Below are positions 42,572 through 52,854 of a stretch of DNA of 64,000 nucleotides, in pieces (position 1 is the first letter of the stretch; each line of letters begins with the position of its first letter). Made by a program: the position numbers and the translations under genes. Under the pieces are notes generated by a model. It did not search any database. It was not told the DNA's origin and saw only the letters and a program-made list of their open reading frames with translations. Source of the stretch: Flavihumibacter sp. UBA7668 (GTDB taxonomy: Bacteria; Bacteroidota; Bacteroidia; Chitinophagales; Chitinophagaceae); contig NZ_DLHM01000005.1 of the NCBI RefSeq assembly GCF_002483205.1, positions 1 through 64,000 on the forward strand. Reading direction: 5' to 3'.

Positions 42572-44092
42572 ATGAATATGCGTAAACAATTAGTGCCGTT
42601 GGTAGTGATTTGTACGCTGCCTTTTGTTATGAGTTGTGAGAAATTCCTGGATCGTAAACCTTTACAGGCTACCATTGAGGATATTCCTGGTGCATTGGAT
42701 GGGCAGGCGAAAGGTTTGTATGGTGCAATTCGCAATTCGGCAAGTGAGCCTTTTATTGGCGACGGCCTTCAGAATATTCCCTGGATTGCAATGAACGGAT
42801 TCCGTTCAGATGATGCAGAAATCATTGCGGATCCAGGTGCCTCCGCCTGGCGCCAGACCTATGATAATTTTCAGTACACCAAAGATGATTGGGGTGCTGG
42901 TTTGTATTGGGATAAACACTATGTAATGATCGGACAATGTAACAGCGTATTAAATACAGCTGATGCAAATAATTTCACCGATGAACGTTCCATGGTGAAC
43001 AGGGCTGAAGCCCGATTCTTCAGGGCCTACACCTATTTTGATATGGTGCGGACTTTTGGCGATGTGCCGATCATTGATTTCATCATTACCAAACCTACTG
43101 ACAACGAGGTGGAGAAATCACCTGCAGCCATGGTTTGGAGTTTTATTGATGAAGACCTTGCATTCGCAGAACAATACCTGCCTGTTACCTGGGAACCTAA
43201 ATATGCTGGTCGTTTAACGCGGGGTGCCGCCAAAGCACTTCGAGCCAAAGCACTTTTATATAACCAGCAATGGGCGCAGGCGCTTGGATTGCTGAAAGAA
43301 GTGATCAACAGTGAGTCGGCAGCGGGTTATGGTCTGCTAAATGATTATTGGAGAGTATTCAAAGAAGAAGGTGAGCTTAGTTCAGAATCGGTGTTTGAAA
43401 TACAGGCATCCAAAACATCCGGTGATGGTAATATTTACTGGAGCCGTTTGGGACAGTCGCAGGGTGTGCGTGGTTCAGGTAACTGGGATTTGGGCTGGGG
43501 ATGGAATACTCCTACTCAGGAATTGGTTGATTCCTATGAAGCCGGAGATAAAAGAAAGGACGCTACCATTCTTTACTCCAATCAATCAGATGGTGGCGTT
43601 AATACAGGCGGGTATGGACTTACAGTTCCAAATCTGAGTAATGCCAAATATTGGAATAAGAAAGTGTATAACAGATTTGAAAGATACCTGGAAGCAGGTT
43701 TGGGTACACCCAACAACGAAGCCCAGAATACCTGGATCAACCATCGTGTAATTCGTTATGCCGATGTGTTGCTGATGGCCGCTGAAGCAGCAAATGAAGT
43801 GGGTGGTGGTTCAAATGGCACAGATGCTGCCGGCTGGGTAAACAGAGTTCGTGAAAGAGCCGGATTGGATCCGGTAACATTTACTGATCAGGCTACGATG
43901 CGGGATATTATCAAGCAGGAAAGAAGGGCTGAGTTTGCAATGGAATATGAACGCTTTTATGATCTGGTTCGATGGGGTGATGCTATTGAAGTATTGGGCC
44001 CTCTCGGCTACCAGAATAAGCACCGGTATTTCCCCATCCCGACTCCTGCTTTGAATGGTAACCCAAAACTTACGCAAAACCCGGAATGGTAA
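42572..44092 (+). CDS. SusD/RagB surface glycan-binding lipoprotein
   Basis: A 506-residue SusD-family lipoprotein that covers the SusC barrel and binds glycans. The lipobox is MSCEKFLDRKP (near residue 22). Helical repeats (MVNRAEARFFRAYTYFDMVR, LRAKALLYNQQWAQAL) carry the TPR-like fold. The C-terminus has DIIKQERRAEFAMEYERFYD followed by LVRWG, the hallmark of the family. It follows susC with a 32-base gap and forms the importer with it. Confidence 0.96.
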   Translation: MNMRKQLVPLVVICTLPFVMSCEKFLDRKPLQATIEDIPGALDGQAKGLYGAIRNSASEPFIGDGLQNIPWIAMNGFRSDDAEIIADPGASAWRQTYDNFQYTKDDWGAGLYWDKHYVMIGQCNSVLNTADANNFTDERSMVNRAEARFFRAYTYFDMVRTFGDVPIIDFIITKPTDNEVEKSPAAMVWSFIDEDLAFAEQYLPVTWEPKYAGRLTRGAAKALRAKALLYNQQWAQALGLLKEVINSESAAGYGLLNDYWRVFKEEGELSSESVFEIQASKTSGDGNIYWSRLGQSQGVRGSGNWDLGWGWNTPTQELVDSYEAGDKRKDATILYSNQSDGGVNTGGYGLTVPNLSNAKYWNKKVYNRFERYLEAGLGTPNNEAQNTWINHRVIRYADVLLMAAEAANEVGGGSNGTDAAGWVNRVRERAGLDPVTFTDQATMRDIIKQERRAEFAMEYERFYDLVRWGDAIEVLGPLGYQNKHRYFPIPTPALNGNPKLTQNPEW

Positions 44093-44120
44093 TCTGTTTT
44101 TCACTATAAATAAATGAAAA

Positions 44121-44972
44121 ATGAAAACAATCTCTAAAATACTGGTACTTGGCATGCTGCTGGGATTTATCCTGCCCGCCTGCCAGAAAATAGACAGACC
44201 GAAACTGGGCGAATTTGAAACAGATGATTCCCGCCCACCACTTCCAGATGGCCCACTGCGTTTCTTCGTTCCGTTCGGTGATGATCCGCAAAAACGATAC
44301 GAAGCAAAAGACAGCATTTCCGGTGATCCCGCGCAGGTTTATCCATTTAATCTTACCGAAGGAGTAAATGGTAAAGCGGTTCAATTCACAGATGCCGGCA
44401 GAGCAATCAAGTATATGACCGTGAATGATTTTACGGATGCTACCAGTTTTTCCATCGCTTTTTGGATGAAGAATACAGAAAAAGGACGGACAGAATTTCT
44501 ATTTTCCCTGACAGATGCAAAATACAGCGGATGGCACCACAGTGCTGTATTTCTTCTGCTGGAAAAAGGCACGCCTGAAGCAGTCACACTAAAATTGGGC
44601 TTAATGGATCAATGGCTTGAATTCCCTGATAATAATCAATTCAAAAAACCATTGATGGATGGCAACTGGCATCATCTCGCTTTTGTTTACGATGCAGCCA
44701 CCTCAAAAATGACCTACTATTTCGATGGGGCTTCTGTTGAAGGAGTACCTGAAGGAGCAATCAATGTGAAAAATGGAGGCAATCCAAGAGGGCCCGTTGA
44801 TTTTTCAACTGTTAAAAACCTGGTATTGGGAGGTTGGAACAGACATGCTTCCTTAGCCGGACCAACTGATGATTGGATCAAGAGCTACACAGGTGCAATG
44901 GACCAGTTCCGTTTGTACAATGTAGCCTTAACACCCGCTGAAGTTCAAGCACTCTTTACAGGAAAGCTTTAA
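44121..44972 (+). CDS. LamG-domain lipoprotein
   Basis: A 283-residue lipoprotein. Its lipobox is LGFILPACQK (Cys near 21). A concanavalin A-like LamG/pentraxin domain covers most of the rest, with TSFSIAFWMKNTEKGR and GNWHHLAFVYDAATSKMTYY. It probably binds the polysaccharide at the surface, like SusE/F proteins in other loci. It ends at a strong terminator, closing the susCD unit. Confidence 0.85.
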   Translation: MKTISKILVLGMLLGFILPACQKIDRPKLGEFETDDSRPPLPDGPLRFFVPFGDDPQKRYEAKDSISGDPAQVYPFNLTEGVNGKAVQFTDAGRAIKYMTVNDFTDATSFSIAFWMKNTEKGRTEFLFSLTDAKYSGWHHSAVFLLLEKGTPEAVTLKLGLMDQWLEFPDNNQFKKPLMDGNWHHLAFVYDAATSKMTYYFDGASVEGVPEGAINVKNGGNPRGPVDFSTVKNLVLGGWNRHASLAGPTDDWIKSYTGAMDQFRLYNVALTPAEVQALFTGKL

Positions 44973-44996
44973 TTAAGGCCCTGGTTTATTATAGCG

Positions 44997-45033
44997 AAAG
45001 GGCTGAAATCTATTGTTTCAGCCCTTTATTCTT
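44997..45033 (+). terminator. Strong terminator after the susCD unit
   Basis: AAAGGGCTGAAA and TTTCAGCCCTTT form a perfect 12-bp stem with a short loop, followed by ATTCTT. Confidence 0.8.
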
Positions 45034-45045
45034 AGCTTATTTTAA

Positions 45046-48000
45046 TTGCCTGCCATGCATTCATCTAGATGGTTAACTTCTGTAGTTGGTTTGATATTTT
45101 GCTTAGTTGTAACTTCTTGCAAAGAGGAAAAAAAATACCTGTTTGAAAACCTGCCTTCCTCGCATACAGGAATTGATTTTGAAAATAAACTGGAAGATAA
45201 AGAGCTCTTTAATATCCTCTATTACCTGTACTATTACAATGGAGGTGGGGTTGCAACAGGTGATATCAATAATGATGGACTTCCCGATCTTTATTTTACC
45301 GCAAATAGCAAGGGAAACAATAAACTCTATCTGAATAAAGGTGATTTTAAATTTGAAGATATTAGCAAATCAGCAGGGGTTACCGGCATGGCAGACTGGG
45401 CTACCGGTGTTACCATGACCGATGTTAATGGCGATGGCTTCCTCGATATTTATGTTACAGTCAGCAGTCAGCACCATAACCTCACCGGCCATAATGAACT
45501 GTACATAAATAACCAGAACAATACTTTTACAGAGTCGGCAGAAAAATATGGGTTGAATTTTTCCGCTATGGGAACCCAGGCAGCCTTTTTTGATTATGAC
45601 CATGATGGTGATCTCGATGTGTATATCCTCAACCACTCGCAAAAACCAAATGCCAATATAACGGATACTTCAGCCAGACGAAAACCAAGCGATGTTTCCG
45701 GTGATCGTCTGCTTCGAAATGATATTACCACCACAGGGAAATTTACCGATGTTTCGGTTGAGGCAGGGATCTATCAAAGCTCACTTGGATATGGTCTTGG
45801 TATTGCTATTGCAGATCTGAATCAGGACGGATGGGATGATATCTATGTAGGAAACGATTTTCACGAAAACGATTATTATTATATAAATACGGGAAACGGA
45901 AAATTTATTGAAAGCGGTCAACAACATTTTCGCCATTACAGCCGCTTTAGTATGGGAAATGATATCAATGATTTCAATAACGATGGCCACCCGGATATCA
46001 TCACAGTTGATATGTTGCCGCCAGATGAAAAAGTGCTGAAAACCTATGGCAGTGATGAAAATGCCGATACATACAAATTCAAATTAACGCGTCATGGTTA
46101 CCAGCATCAGTACTCTAAAAACTGTTTACAGGTAAACAATGGAAAAGCTGAAAGTTTTAGCGAAACTGCTTTACTCAGTGGTGTTGCTGCGACAGACTGG
46201 AGCTGGGCACCGCTTTTTGCAGATTTTGACAACGATGGAAATAAAGACCTGTTCATTTCCAGCGGAATCGTAAAACGACCAGTTGATATGGATTATGTAA
46301 GATTTGTATCTGATCTGGTTGCAAAAACAGATGAAAAAAATCTTTCAGAATTGGACACAAAGGCCATAAATGAAATGCCTGATGGCGCCTCCCATCCCTA
46401 TTTCTATAAAGGGAATGGTAATCTTCGCTTTGATGATGTAAGCGAACAATGGGGAACAGCTCATCTGAAAGGATATTTCAATGGTGCCGCTTATGCGGAT
46501 CTCAATAACGATGGCAGGTTGGATGTCGTAATAAATAGCCTAAACAGTAATGCGGTTATTCTTAAGAATAATCACCCGGAAAAATACACACTTGAGCTTA
46601 ACCTGAAAGGGAAGGATGGCAACCGCTTTGGAATAGGCGCTAAAGTCTGGCTCTTTTACAATGGTAAAATGCAATACCAGCAACTTGCCCTCACCAGAGG
46701 ATTTCAATCCTCCGTTGAGCCGGTGCTTCATTTTGGAATTGATAGTCTGCGTTATATTGACAGCCTGCTGATCGTATGGCCCAGTCAAAAATTTCAATTG
46801 GTCCGGAATGTGCCCGCAAAGGGTGATCTGGAATTTCAGGAAATGCATGCAGGCGGACAATTTAACTATGATCAGTTTTTTCCACGCGAACAATCGCCAT
46901 TACAAGATATTACAAGCCAGCAGGGTATTAACTGGAAGCACACAGAGAACAATTTTTTTGATCAGAACAAACAATACCTGATTCCGCACCAGCTTTCAAC
47001 TTCAGGTCCGGCAATGGCAGTGGGTGATGTAAACCTGGATGGACTGGATGATTTTTATATGGGTGGGGCATCCGGACAGACAGGGCAATTATTTGTTCAA
47101 TTAGCCAAAGGTAAATTTCGTGCTGCAACCGGTTCTGATTTTAGCGAAGCTATAGCATGCGATGAAACTGCGGCGGTATTTTTTGATGCCAATAAGGATC
47201 GATATCCTGATTTGTATGTGGTGAGCGGGGGTAATGAAATGGATAATAATCATCCTGCTTTAGCTGATCATTTGTACATAAATGATGGTAAAGGAAACTT
47301 TCGTATAGTAAAAGATGCTATCCCGCCTATTCTTCGAAATAAATCCTGTGTACAGGCCGCTGATATTGATAATGATGGGGATATGGATCTTTTTGTAGGT
47401 GGCTTATCAGATGCGAGAATTTATGGAATTCCGCAATCCTCTTATCTGTTATTGAATGATGGATCTGGTAAATTCAGTACAGCAGCTGCATCAATAATAA
47501 ATCTTGATACCATTGGTATGGTAACTGCCGCAGCTTTTTCTGATCTTAATAAAGACAGCTGGCCAGATCTGATTGTTACGGGTGAATGGATGCCACTTAA
47601 AATTTTTATTAATAAAAACGGTAAGTTATCTCCGATTGATATTCCAACAAGTACCGGACTATGGCAATCCATAACCATTGCGGATGTCAATAGAGATGGC
47701 AATCCGGATATCCTCGCAGGAAACTGGGGACTCAATAATAAGTTTTATGCCGGCAAAGATGGTCCGGTTAAATTGTATATTAAAGATTTTGATAAGAACG
47801 GTTCAACGGAACAAATTCTAACCTATTCAATAAAAGGAGAAGAATATACTTTTCTTGCTAAAGATGAATTGGAAAGAGCGCTGCCGGTTCTTAAAAAAGC
47901 CTACTTAAAATATAGTGAAGTGGCCGGGAAATCAGTGCAGTTTATGTTTTATGATTTGTTCAATGGGTACACAGAAAAAAAAGCAGAGGTCTTGGCTTCA

Positions 48001-48345
48001 TCTTTGTTTTTGAATGATGGCAAAGGCGGATTTAAAAGGCAGGATTTGCCTGATCAGTTTCAATTGTCGCCGGTATTTTCTTTTATAAGCCTCGATTCAT
48101 CCAATTGGCTGGCAGGTGGGAATTTTTATGGTACCATTCCTTATGAAGGAAGATATGATGCGTTTCAACCTTCGGTTCTAACATTTAAAGGAAATGACAT
48201 GTTGATGTTTTCGGATTTGATGTCAGGTGTTAGTGGTGAAATCAGGAGTATGAAATGGTTGAAATCAGGAAAGGCAGATTCAATTCTTCTCGTCGGACGG
48301 AATAATGAAACACCTTTATTTTTTAAACCGGCTGAACAGCCTTAA
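45046..48345 (+). CDS. VCBS/FG-GAP and ASPIC repeat lipoprotein
   Basis: A 1099-residue lipoprotein (lipobox LVVTSCKEEK, Cys near residue 26). The body is a set of FG-GAP/VCBS calcium-loop repeats (DINNDGLPDLYF, DVNGDGFLDIYV, DYDHDGDLDVYI, and again after residue 650 with DVNLDGLDDFYMG). An ASPIC/UnbV segment (NRFGIGAKVWLFYNG, GFQSSVEPVLHFGI) lies in the middle. Proteins of this build are common in polysaccharide loci of Bacteroidota, but their function is not settled; binding or scaffolding at the surface is likely. The start follows the terminator by 13 bases, so it may have its own promoter. Confidence 0.85.
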   Translation: MPAMHSSRWLTSVVGLIFCLVVTSCKEEKKYLFENLPSSHTGIDFENKLEDKELFNILYYLYYYNGGGVATGDINNDGLPDLYFTANSKGNNKLYLNKGDFKFEDISKSAGVTGMADWATGVTMTDVNGDGFLDIYVTVSSQHHNLTGHNELYINNQNNTFTESAEKYGLNFSAMGTQAAFFDYDHDGDLDVYILNHSQKPNANITDTSARRKPSDVSGDRLLRNDITTTGKFTDVSVEAGIYQSSLGYGLGIAIADLNQDGWDDIYVGNDFHENDYYYINTGNGKFIESGQQHFRHYSRFSMGNDINDFNNDGHPDIITVDMLPPDEKVLKTYGSDENADTYKFKLTRHGYQHQYSKNCLQVNNGKAESFSETALLSGVAATDWSWAPLFADFDNDGNKDLFISSGIVKRPVDMDYVRFVSDLVAKTDEKNLSELDTKAINEMPDGASHPYFYKGNGNLRFDDVSEQWGTAHLKGYFNGAAYADLNNDGRLDVVINSLNSNAVILKNNHPEKYTLELNLKGKDGNRFGIGAKVWLFYNGKMQYQQLALTRGFQSSVEPVLHFGIDSLRYIDSLLIVWPSQKFQLVRNVPAKGDLEFQEMHAGGQFNYDQFFPREQSPLQDITSQQGINWKHTENNFFDQNKQYLIPHQLSTSGPAMAVGDVNLDGLDDFYMGGASGQTGQLFVQLAKGKFRAATGSDFSEAIACDETAAVFFDANKDRYPDLYVVSGGNEMDNNHPALADHLYINDGKGNFRIVKDAIPPILRNKSCVQAADIDNDGDMDLFVGGLSDARIYGIPQSSYLLLNDGSGKFSTAAASIINLDTIGMVTAAAFSDLNKDSWPDLIVTGEWMPLKIFINKNGKLSPIDIPTSTGLWQSITIADVNRDGNPDILAGNWGLNNKFYAGKDGPVKLYIKDFDKNGSTEQILTYSIKGEEYTFLAKDELERALPVLKKAYLKYSEVAGKSVQFMFYDLFNGYTEKKAEVLASSLFLNDGKGGFKRQDLPDQFQLSPVFSFISLDSSNWLAGGNFYGTIPYEGRYDAFQPSVLTFKGNDMLMFSDLMSGVSGEIRSMKWLKSGKADSILLVGRNNETPLFFKPAEQP

Positions 48346-48355
48346 TAAAGCAGCA

Positions 48356-49804
48356 ATGAAACCTGTTAGAATAGTTTATCAGTTATTGGCTTCCACCCTT
48401 TTATTGGTTAGTGGCGCCTGTTCTCAGGAAAGTCCGGGTCCTTCTGTTGTTCCACCTCCACCACCTCCTCCACCTAGGACTAATGAAGTAGAGATGTGGT
48501 TGACTAAAGCAGATCAATCAGGCCTTTTACAAAAACAAAATACGGTCATCTATTTTGCAGATACTACAAATAGTTATCCTGTGATTGATGTTGATTCCGC
48601 AACCAGTTATCAAAAAGTGGATGGCTTCGGATATACCCTGACTGGCGCAAGTGCATACCTGCTGAATTCTATGGGAAGTGGGAAAACTGCCCTTTTGCAG
48701 GAATTATTTGGAACTGGTGCAACGGGAATTGGAGTGAGTTATCTGCGTATAAGTATTGGAGCTTCTGATTTAAGTGCAGAAGTATTCAGTTATAATGATT
48801 TACCTGAGGGACAAACCGATCTGCAACTGGAGAAATTTTCTTTAAGCAAGGATACCGTTGATTTAATTCCGGTATTGAAAGAAATTTTAGCCATTAATCC
48901 GGCTATAAAAATCATGGGTTCCCCCTGGAGTCCGCCGGTTTGGATGAAGGATAATAAAAGCTCTATCGGTGGAAGTTTGCTGCCTCAATATTACCCTGTG
49001 TATGCTAATTATTTTGTGAAATATATTCAGGAAATGAAAGCTCAGGGTATTACTGTAGATGCAATTACCATTCAAAATGAACCTCAGCATGGAGGCAATA
49101 ATCCAAGTTTGGTGATGTCGGCTGAACAACAGGCTGATTTTGTCAAAAATCATTTGGGACCTGCTTTCCAATCTGCCGGCATTAAAACAAAAATTGTTAT
49201 ATGGGATCATAATTGTGATAATCCTACTTACCCCATATCTATTTTGAATGATCCGGATGCGAAGAAATTTATTGATGGATCTGCTTTTCATCTGTATGCC
49301 GGCGATATCAGTGCATTGTCTACCGTTCATACTGCACACCCTGATAAAGCGCTCTATTTTACGGAACAATGGACATCTTCAAAAGGGGATTTTGCCGGCG
49401 ATTTGAAATGGCATGTAAAAAATGTGATGATTGGATCTATGCGAAACTGGAGTAAGGTTGCATTGGAATGGAATCTTGCCAATAATACCAGTTTCGGTCC
49501 GCATACACCCGGTGGTTGTACGGAGTGTAAAGGTGCTTTGACGATTAATGGAGCGTCCTTTACAAGGAATGTGAGCTTTTATATAATTGCCCACGCATCC
49601 AAATTTATTCCGGCAGGATCCGAGCGAATTGCAAGCAATATGGTTAGTAATCTTCCGAATGTGGTTTTTAAAAGACCTGATGGAAAAAAGGTGATGCTTA
49701 TTGTGAACGAAGCAAGCACCCTGACAGGCTTCAATATTAAATACAAAGGAAAGCTGGCCTTTACTTCTCTGCCTGCTGGCGGTGTTGGTACCTTTATCTG
49801 GTAA
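48356..49804 (+). CDS. GH30 family glycoside hydrolase lipoprotein
   Basis: A 482-residue lipoprotein of glycoside hydrolase family 30. The lipobox is LLVSGACSQ (Cys22), followed by a proline-rich linker. The barrel starts with YQKVDGFGYTLTGASAYLL. Family 30 includes beta-glucosidases, beta-1,6-glucanases and xylanases. The acid/base is Glu242 (in TIQNEPQHGG) and the nucleophile is Glu337 (in LYFTEQWTSS). The ATG at 48356 (MKPVRIVYQ) is used because the frame upstream overlaps the previous gene. It is the first enzyme of the downstream block. Confidence 0.92.
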   Translation: MKPVRIVYQLLASTLLLVSGACSQESPGPSVVPPPPPPPPRTNEVEMWLTKADQSGLLQKQNTVIYFADTTNSYPVIDVDSATSYQKVDGFGYTLTGASAYLLNSMGSGKTALLQELFGTGATGIGVSYLRISIGASDLSAEVFSYNDLPEGQTDLQLEKFSLSKDTVDLIPVLKEILAINPAIKIMGSPWSPPVWMKDNKSSIGGSLLPQYYPVYANYFVKYIQEMKAQGITVDAITIQNEPQHGGNNPSLVMSAEQQADFVKNHLGPAFQSAGIKTKIVIWDHNCDNPTYPISILNDPDAKKFIDGSAFHLYAGDISALSTVHTAHPDKALYFTEQWTSSKGDFAGDLKWHVKNVMIGSMRNWSKVALEWNLANNTSFGPHTPGGCTECKGALTINGASFTRNVSFYIIAHASKFIPAGSERIASNMVSNLPNVVFKRPDGKKVMLIVNEASTLTGFNIKYKGKLAFTSLPAGGVGTFIW

Positions 49805-49807
49805 GTC

Positions 49808-51475
49808 ATGAAAAATTGCATTGCTATATTATTCTCTGTTGCACTATTCTCTGCCTGTGGAAAATCCTCGGAAGAAGCTCCCAGCCCAACTCCTGTTCAA
49901 AGGCAGGTAGCTGTACGTTCCATTACTATTGATGGCAGACAGCTGGACGATAAAACGTTGGATGTCCGTTTGAAACCAACAATACGGATTCAGTTTACTG
50001 AACCCCTGGATAGACAGAGTATAAGCAATGCTATCGTCTGGACTGCGCCTGCTGGTTTATCGGCACCTGTTTATACGACTGGGTTTGAAAATAAAGACTC
50101 TGTATTGGTAATTACAGCCAATAATAACCTTGGTTACCTTACACCATATCAGTTTGCTTTAAATAATTCCATTAAATCAGCTTCAGGTGGCCGGTTTATT
50201 TCTGTTGTAAAGAAGTCCATTCTTACATCAATAGACTCCACTCCAAAATTTCCAACACTCTCCGATGATGCACTGGTTACCAAAGTTCAGGAGCAAACCT
50301 TCAAATATTTCTGGGATTTCGGGCATCCGGTTAGTGGAATGGCGCGGGAACGAAACAGCTCAGGCGATCTGGTTACAACAGGCGGAACAGGGTTCGGTAT
50401 CATGGCACTGCTGACAGGTATTGAGAGAGGTTTTATCAGTCGCCAGCAGGGATTGGATCGTATCAAAACCATCGTTGATTTTCTTCAAACAAAAGCAACC
50501 CGCTACCATGGCGCTTTTGCTCACTGGATAAATGGAGCAACCGGTATCACCCAGCCCTTCAGCCAGAAAGACAATGGTGCCGATCTGGTGGAAACCTCTT
50601 TTTTGATGATGGGGTTGCTTTCTGCAAGAGAATATTTTGATGCTGGAACTGCAGCGGAAAATGACGTACGTTCAGCCATAACCGAAATTTACAGTGAGGT
50701 GGAGTGGGATTGGTTCCGACGCGATAACAGTGACCAGTTATATTGGCACTGGAGCCCTGATTATGGATGGGATCTCAACCTGCCCATCCGTGGCTGGAAC
50801 GAATGCCTCGTAACCTATGTACTGGCGGCCGGTTCACCTACCCATGCCATTCCTAAAGTAGTATACGATAAAGGCTGGGCAAGAGAAGGTGCTTTGAAAA
50901 ACGGAGCGGCTTATTATGGCATCAGTTTGCCATTGGGACAGCCATTTGGCGGACCGCTGTTTTTATCACACTATTCTTTTCTGGGATTGGATCCTCGCGG
51001 ATTGAAAGATGCCTATGCTGATTATGAACAGCAAAATAAACACCATGCTCAAATCAATTATCAGCATAGTATACAGAATCCGAATAAGTACTTTGGCTAT
51101 AGTCCGCAGGTATGGGGACTAACAGCCAGCGATATCCCAAATGGCTACGCGGCCAGTTCTCCAACCAATGACCTGGGAATTATAGCGCCTACTGCGGCTT
51201 TATCTTCCTTTCCTTACACGCCAGTAGAATCTATGCAGGCATTGAAGTTTTATTATTATATAATGGGCGATAAACTTTTTAAAGAATATGGGTTTATAGA
51301 TGCGTTTTCGCTTCATCAGCCCTGGTTTGCCGATAGCTTCCTGGCAATAGATCAGGCACCTATAATTGTAATGATAGAAAATCATCGTACGGGCTTACTC
51401 TGGAAGCTGTTTTCATCCGCTCCTGAAGTAAAAGCAGCTTTATCCAAACTGGGCTTTACTGCTCCTTATTTGTAA
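49808..51475 (+). CDS. GH144 enzyme with N-terminal Ig-like domain (beta-1,2-glucanase type)
   Basis: A 555-residue lipoprotein (lipobox VALFSACGK). An Ig-like domain of the Big_5 kind (about 35-140, with LKPTIRIQFTEPLDRQSISN) precedes the alpha/alpha barrel of the glucoamylase-like family (PF10091) that defines GH144. The barrel has YFWDFGHPVSGMARERNS, TGGTGFGIMALLTGIERGFI, DLVETSFLMMGLLSAREYF, WHWSPDYGWDLNLPIRGWNE and MIENHRTGLLW. GH144 enzymes studied so far, including one from Chitinophaga, are endo-beta-1,2-glucanases. It is tightly linked to its neighbours (gaps of 3 and 13 bases), so the block is an operon. Confidence 0.88.
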   Translation: MKNCIAILFSVALFSACGKSSEEAPSPTPVQRQVAVRSITIDGRQLDDKTLDVRLKPTIRIQFTEPLDRQSISNAIVWTAPAGLSAPVYTTGFENKDSVLVITANNNLGYLTPYQFALNNSIKSASGGRFISVVKKSILTSIDSTPKFPTLSDDALVTKVQEQTFKYFWDFGHPVSGMARERNSSGDLVTTGGTGFGIMALLTGIERGFISRQQGLDRIKTIVDFLQTKATRYHGAFAHWINGATGITQPFSQKDNGADLVETSFLMMGLLSAREYFDAGTAAENDVRSAITEIYSEVEWDWFRRDNSDQLYWHWSPDYGWDLNLPIRGWNECLVTYVLAAGSPTHAIPKVVYDKGWAREGALKNGAAYYGISLPLGQPFGGPLFLSHYSFLGLDPRGLKDAYADYEQQNKHHAQINYQHSIQNPNKYFGYSPQVWGLTASDIPNGYAASSPTNDLGIIAPTAALSSFPYTPVESMQALKFYYYIMGDKLFKEYGFIDAFSLHQPWFADSFLAIDQAPIIVMIENHRTGLLWKLFSSAPEVKAALSKLGFTAPYL

Positions 51476-51488
51476 TCAAAAGTTTGCC

Positions 51489-52841
51489 ATGACAACCAAA
51501 TCAGTTACCTCTCTTCTTGCTCTGCTGTTCCTGGTAAGCAGTGTTGTTTATGCACAGAAAAAGAAACCAGGCAAAACGCCTGCATTTTCAGCAGCTGATC
51601 GCCCCCGGAATCTTTCCGATTCAGCACTGTTGGATTTAGTACAACAACAGACCTTCCGCTATTTCTGGGATTTCGCACACCCGGTTTCCGGTTTATCGCG
51701 GGAACGTAGTAATGAATCCTTTAATTATGGAGGTGAAGTGGTTACAACCGGCGGTACTGGTTTCGGAATCATGTCGATTATTGTTGCCAGTGAACGTAAA
51801 TGGATCGCCAGGGATTCTGCTGCGAGATTCCTGTTAAAGATGGTGCGGTTTTTATCCAAAGCAGATGCCTATCACGGCGTATTTCCTCATTGGTTAAATG
51901 GCGAAACCGGCAAAACAATTCCCTTTAGCAGAAAGGACGATGGTGCAGATCTGGTGGAGTCTTCTTTTCTTTTCCAGGGTTTGCTCGCCGCCCGCCAATA
52001 TTTCAATAGTAATGATCCTGTTGAACGGGAATTACGTAATCGCATCAACTGGCTGTGGAATGATATTGAATGGAATTGGTTTACCAATAACCAGGAGGTG
52101 TTATACTGGCATTGGAGTCCCAATAACGGATGGGCAATGAATTTTGCCGTACGTGGATTTAATGAATGCCTGATTATGTATGTGCTTGCTGCCTCCGCAG
52201 ATCGTTATCCCGTTAGTCCGGCTGTTTATCACAACGGATGGGCACAAAGCAATTTTTTCAAAAACGGAAAAGAGTTTTATGGGATTCCGCTTCCCCTTGG
52301 TTTTGATTATGGTGGCCCGCTGTTTTTTTCCCATTATTCTTTTTTGGGATTGGATCCCCGCGGACTAAAAGACAGCTATGCGGATTACTGGATGCAAAAC
52401 CGCCATCATACCCTGATCAATCGGGAACATTGTGTGCGAAACCCGAATCAGTTTAAAGGCTATGGTCCACAGTGTTGGGGATTGACCGCAAGTGATACGT
52501 ACAACGGATACGATGCGCACTCCCCAACTAATGATAAAGGCACGATTACGCCAACGGCTGCTTTGTCTGCCTTCCCCTATACACCGGAATTTTCCATGCA
52601 GGCCCTGCGTCATTTTTATGAAAACCTGGGTGATAAAATCTGGTCAGAATATGGATTTGTGGATGCATTTAATGAAAGCCGGAACTGGTATGCTTCCAGT
52701 CATCTGGCAATTGATCAGGGTCCAATTATTGTAATGATTGAAAACTATCGTTCCGGATTGATATGGAATCTTTTTATGTCCTGCCCGGAGGTTCAAAATG
52801 GATTGAAAAAACTCGGATTTGAAAGTCCGCATTTCAAATAA
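51489..52841 (+). CDS. GH144 enzyme, second copy (secreted)
   Basis: A 450-residue GH144 protein. A signal peptide (MTTKSVTSLLALLFLVSSVVYA) ends at AQ, with no lipobox, so it is released into the periplasm or outside. The barrel follows that of its neighbour: YFWDFAHPVSGLSRERSN, TTGGTGFGIMSIIVASERKW, DLVESSFLFQGLLAARQYF, WHWSPNNGWAMNFAVRGFNE. The two share most of their blocks but only this one lacks the Ig-like domain, so they are diverged duplicates with different locations. Together they should give sophorose and longer beta-1,2-glucooligosaccharides. Confidence 0.88.
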   Translation: MTTKSVTSLLALLFLVSSVVYAQKKKPGKTPAFSAADRPRNLSDSALLDLVQQQTFRYFWDFAHPVSGLSRERSNESFNYGGEVVTTGGTGFGIMSIIVASERKWIARDSAARFLLKMVRFLSKADAYHGVFPHWLNGETGKTIPFSRKDDGADLVESSFLFQGLLAARQYFNSNDPVERELRNRINWLWNDIEWNWFTNNQEVLYWHWSPNNGWAMNFAVRGFNECLIMYVLAASADRYPVSPAVYHNGWAQSNFFKNGKEFYGIPLPLGFDYGGPLFFSHYSFLGLDPRGLKDSYADYWMQNRHHTLINREHCVRNPNQFKGYGPQCWGLTASDTYNGYDAHSPTNDKGTITPTAALSAFPYTPEFSMQALRHFYENLGDKIWSEYGFVDAFNESRNWYASSHLAIDQGPIIVMIENYRSGLIWNLFMSCPEVQNGLKKLGFESPHFK

Positions 52842-52854
52842 TTAAACTTGCCAA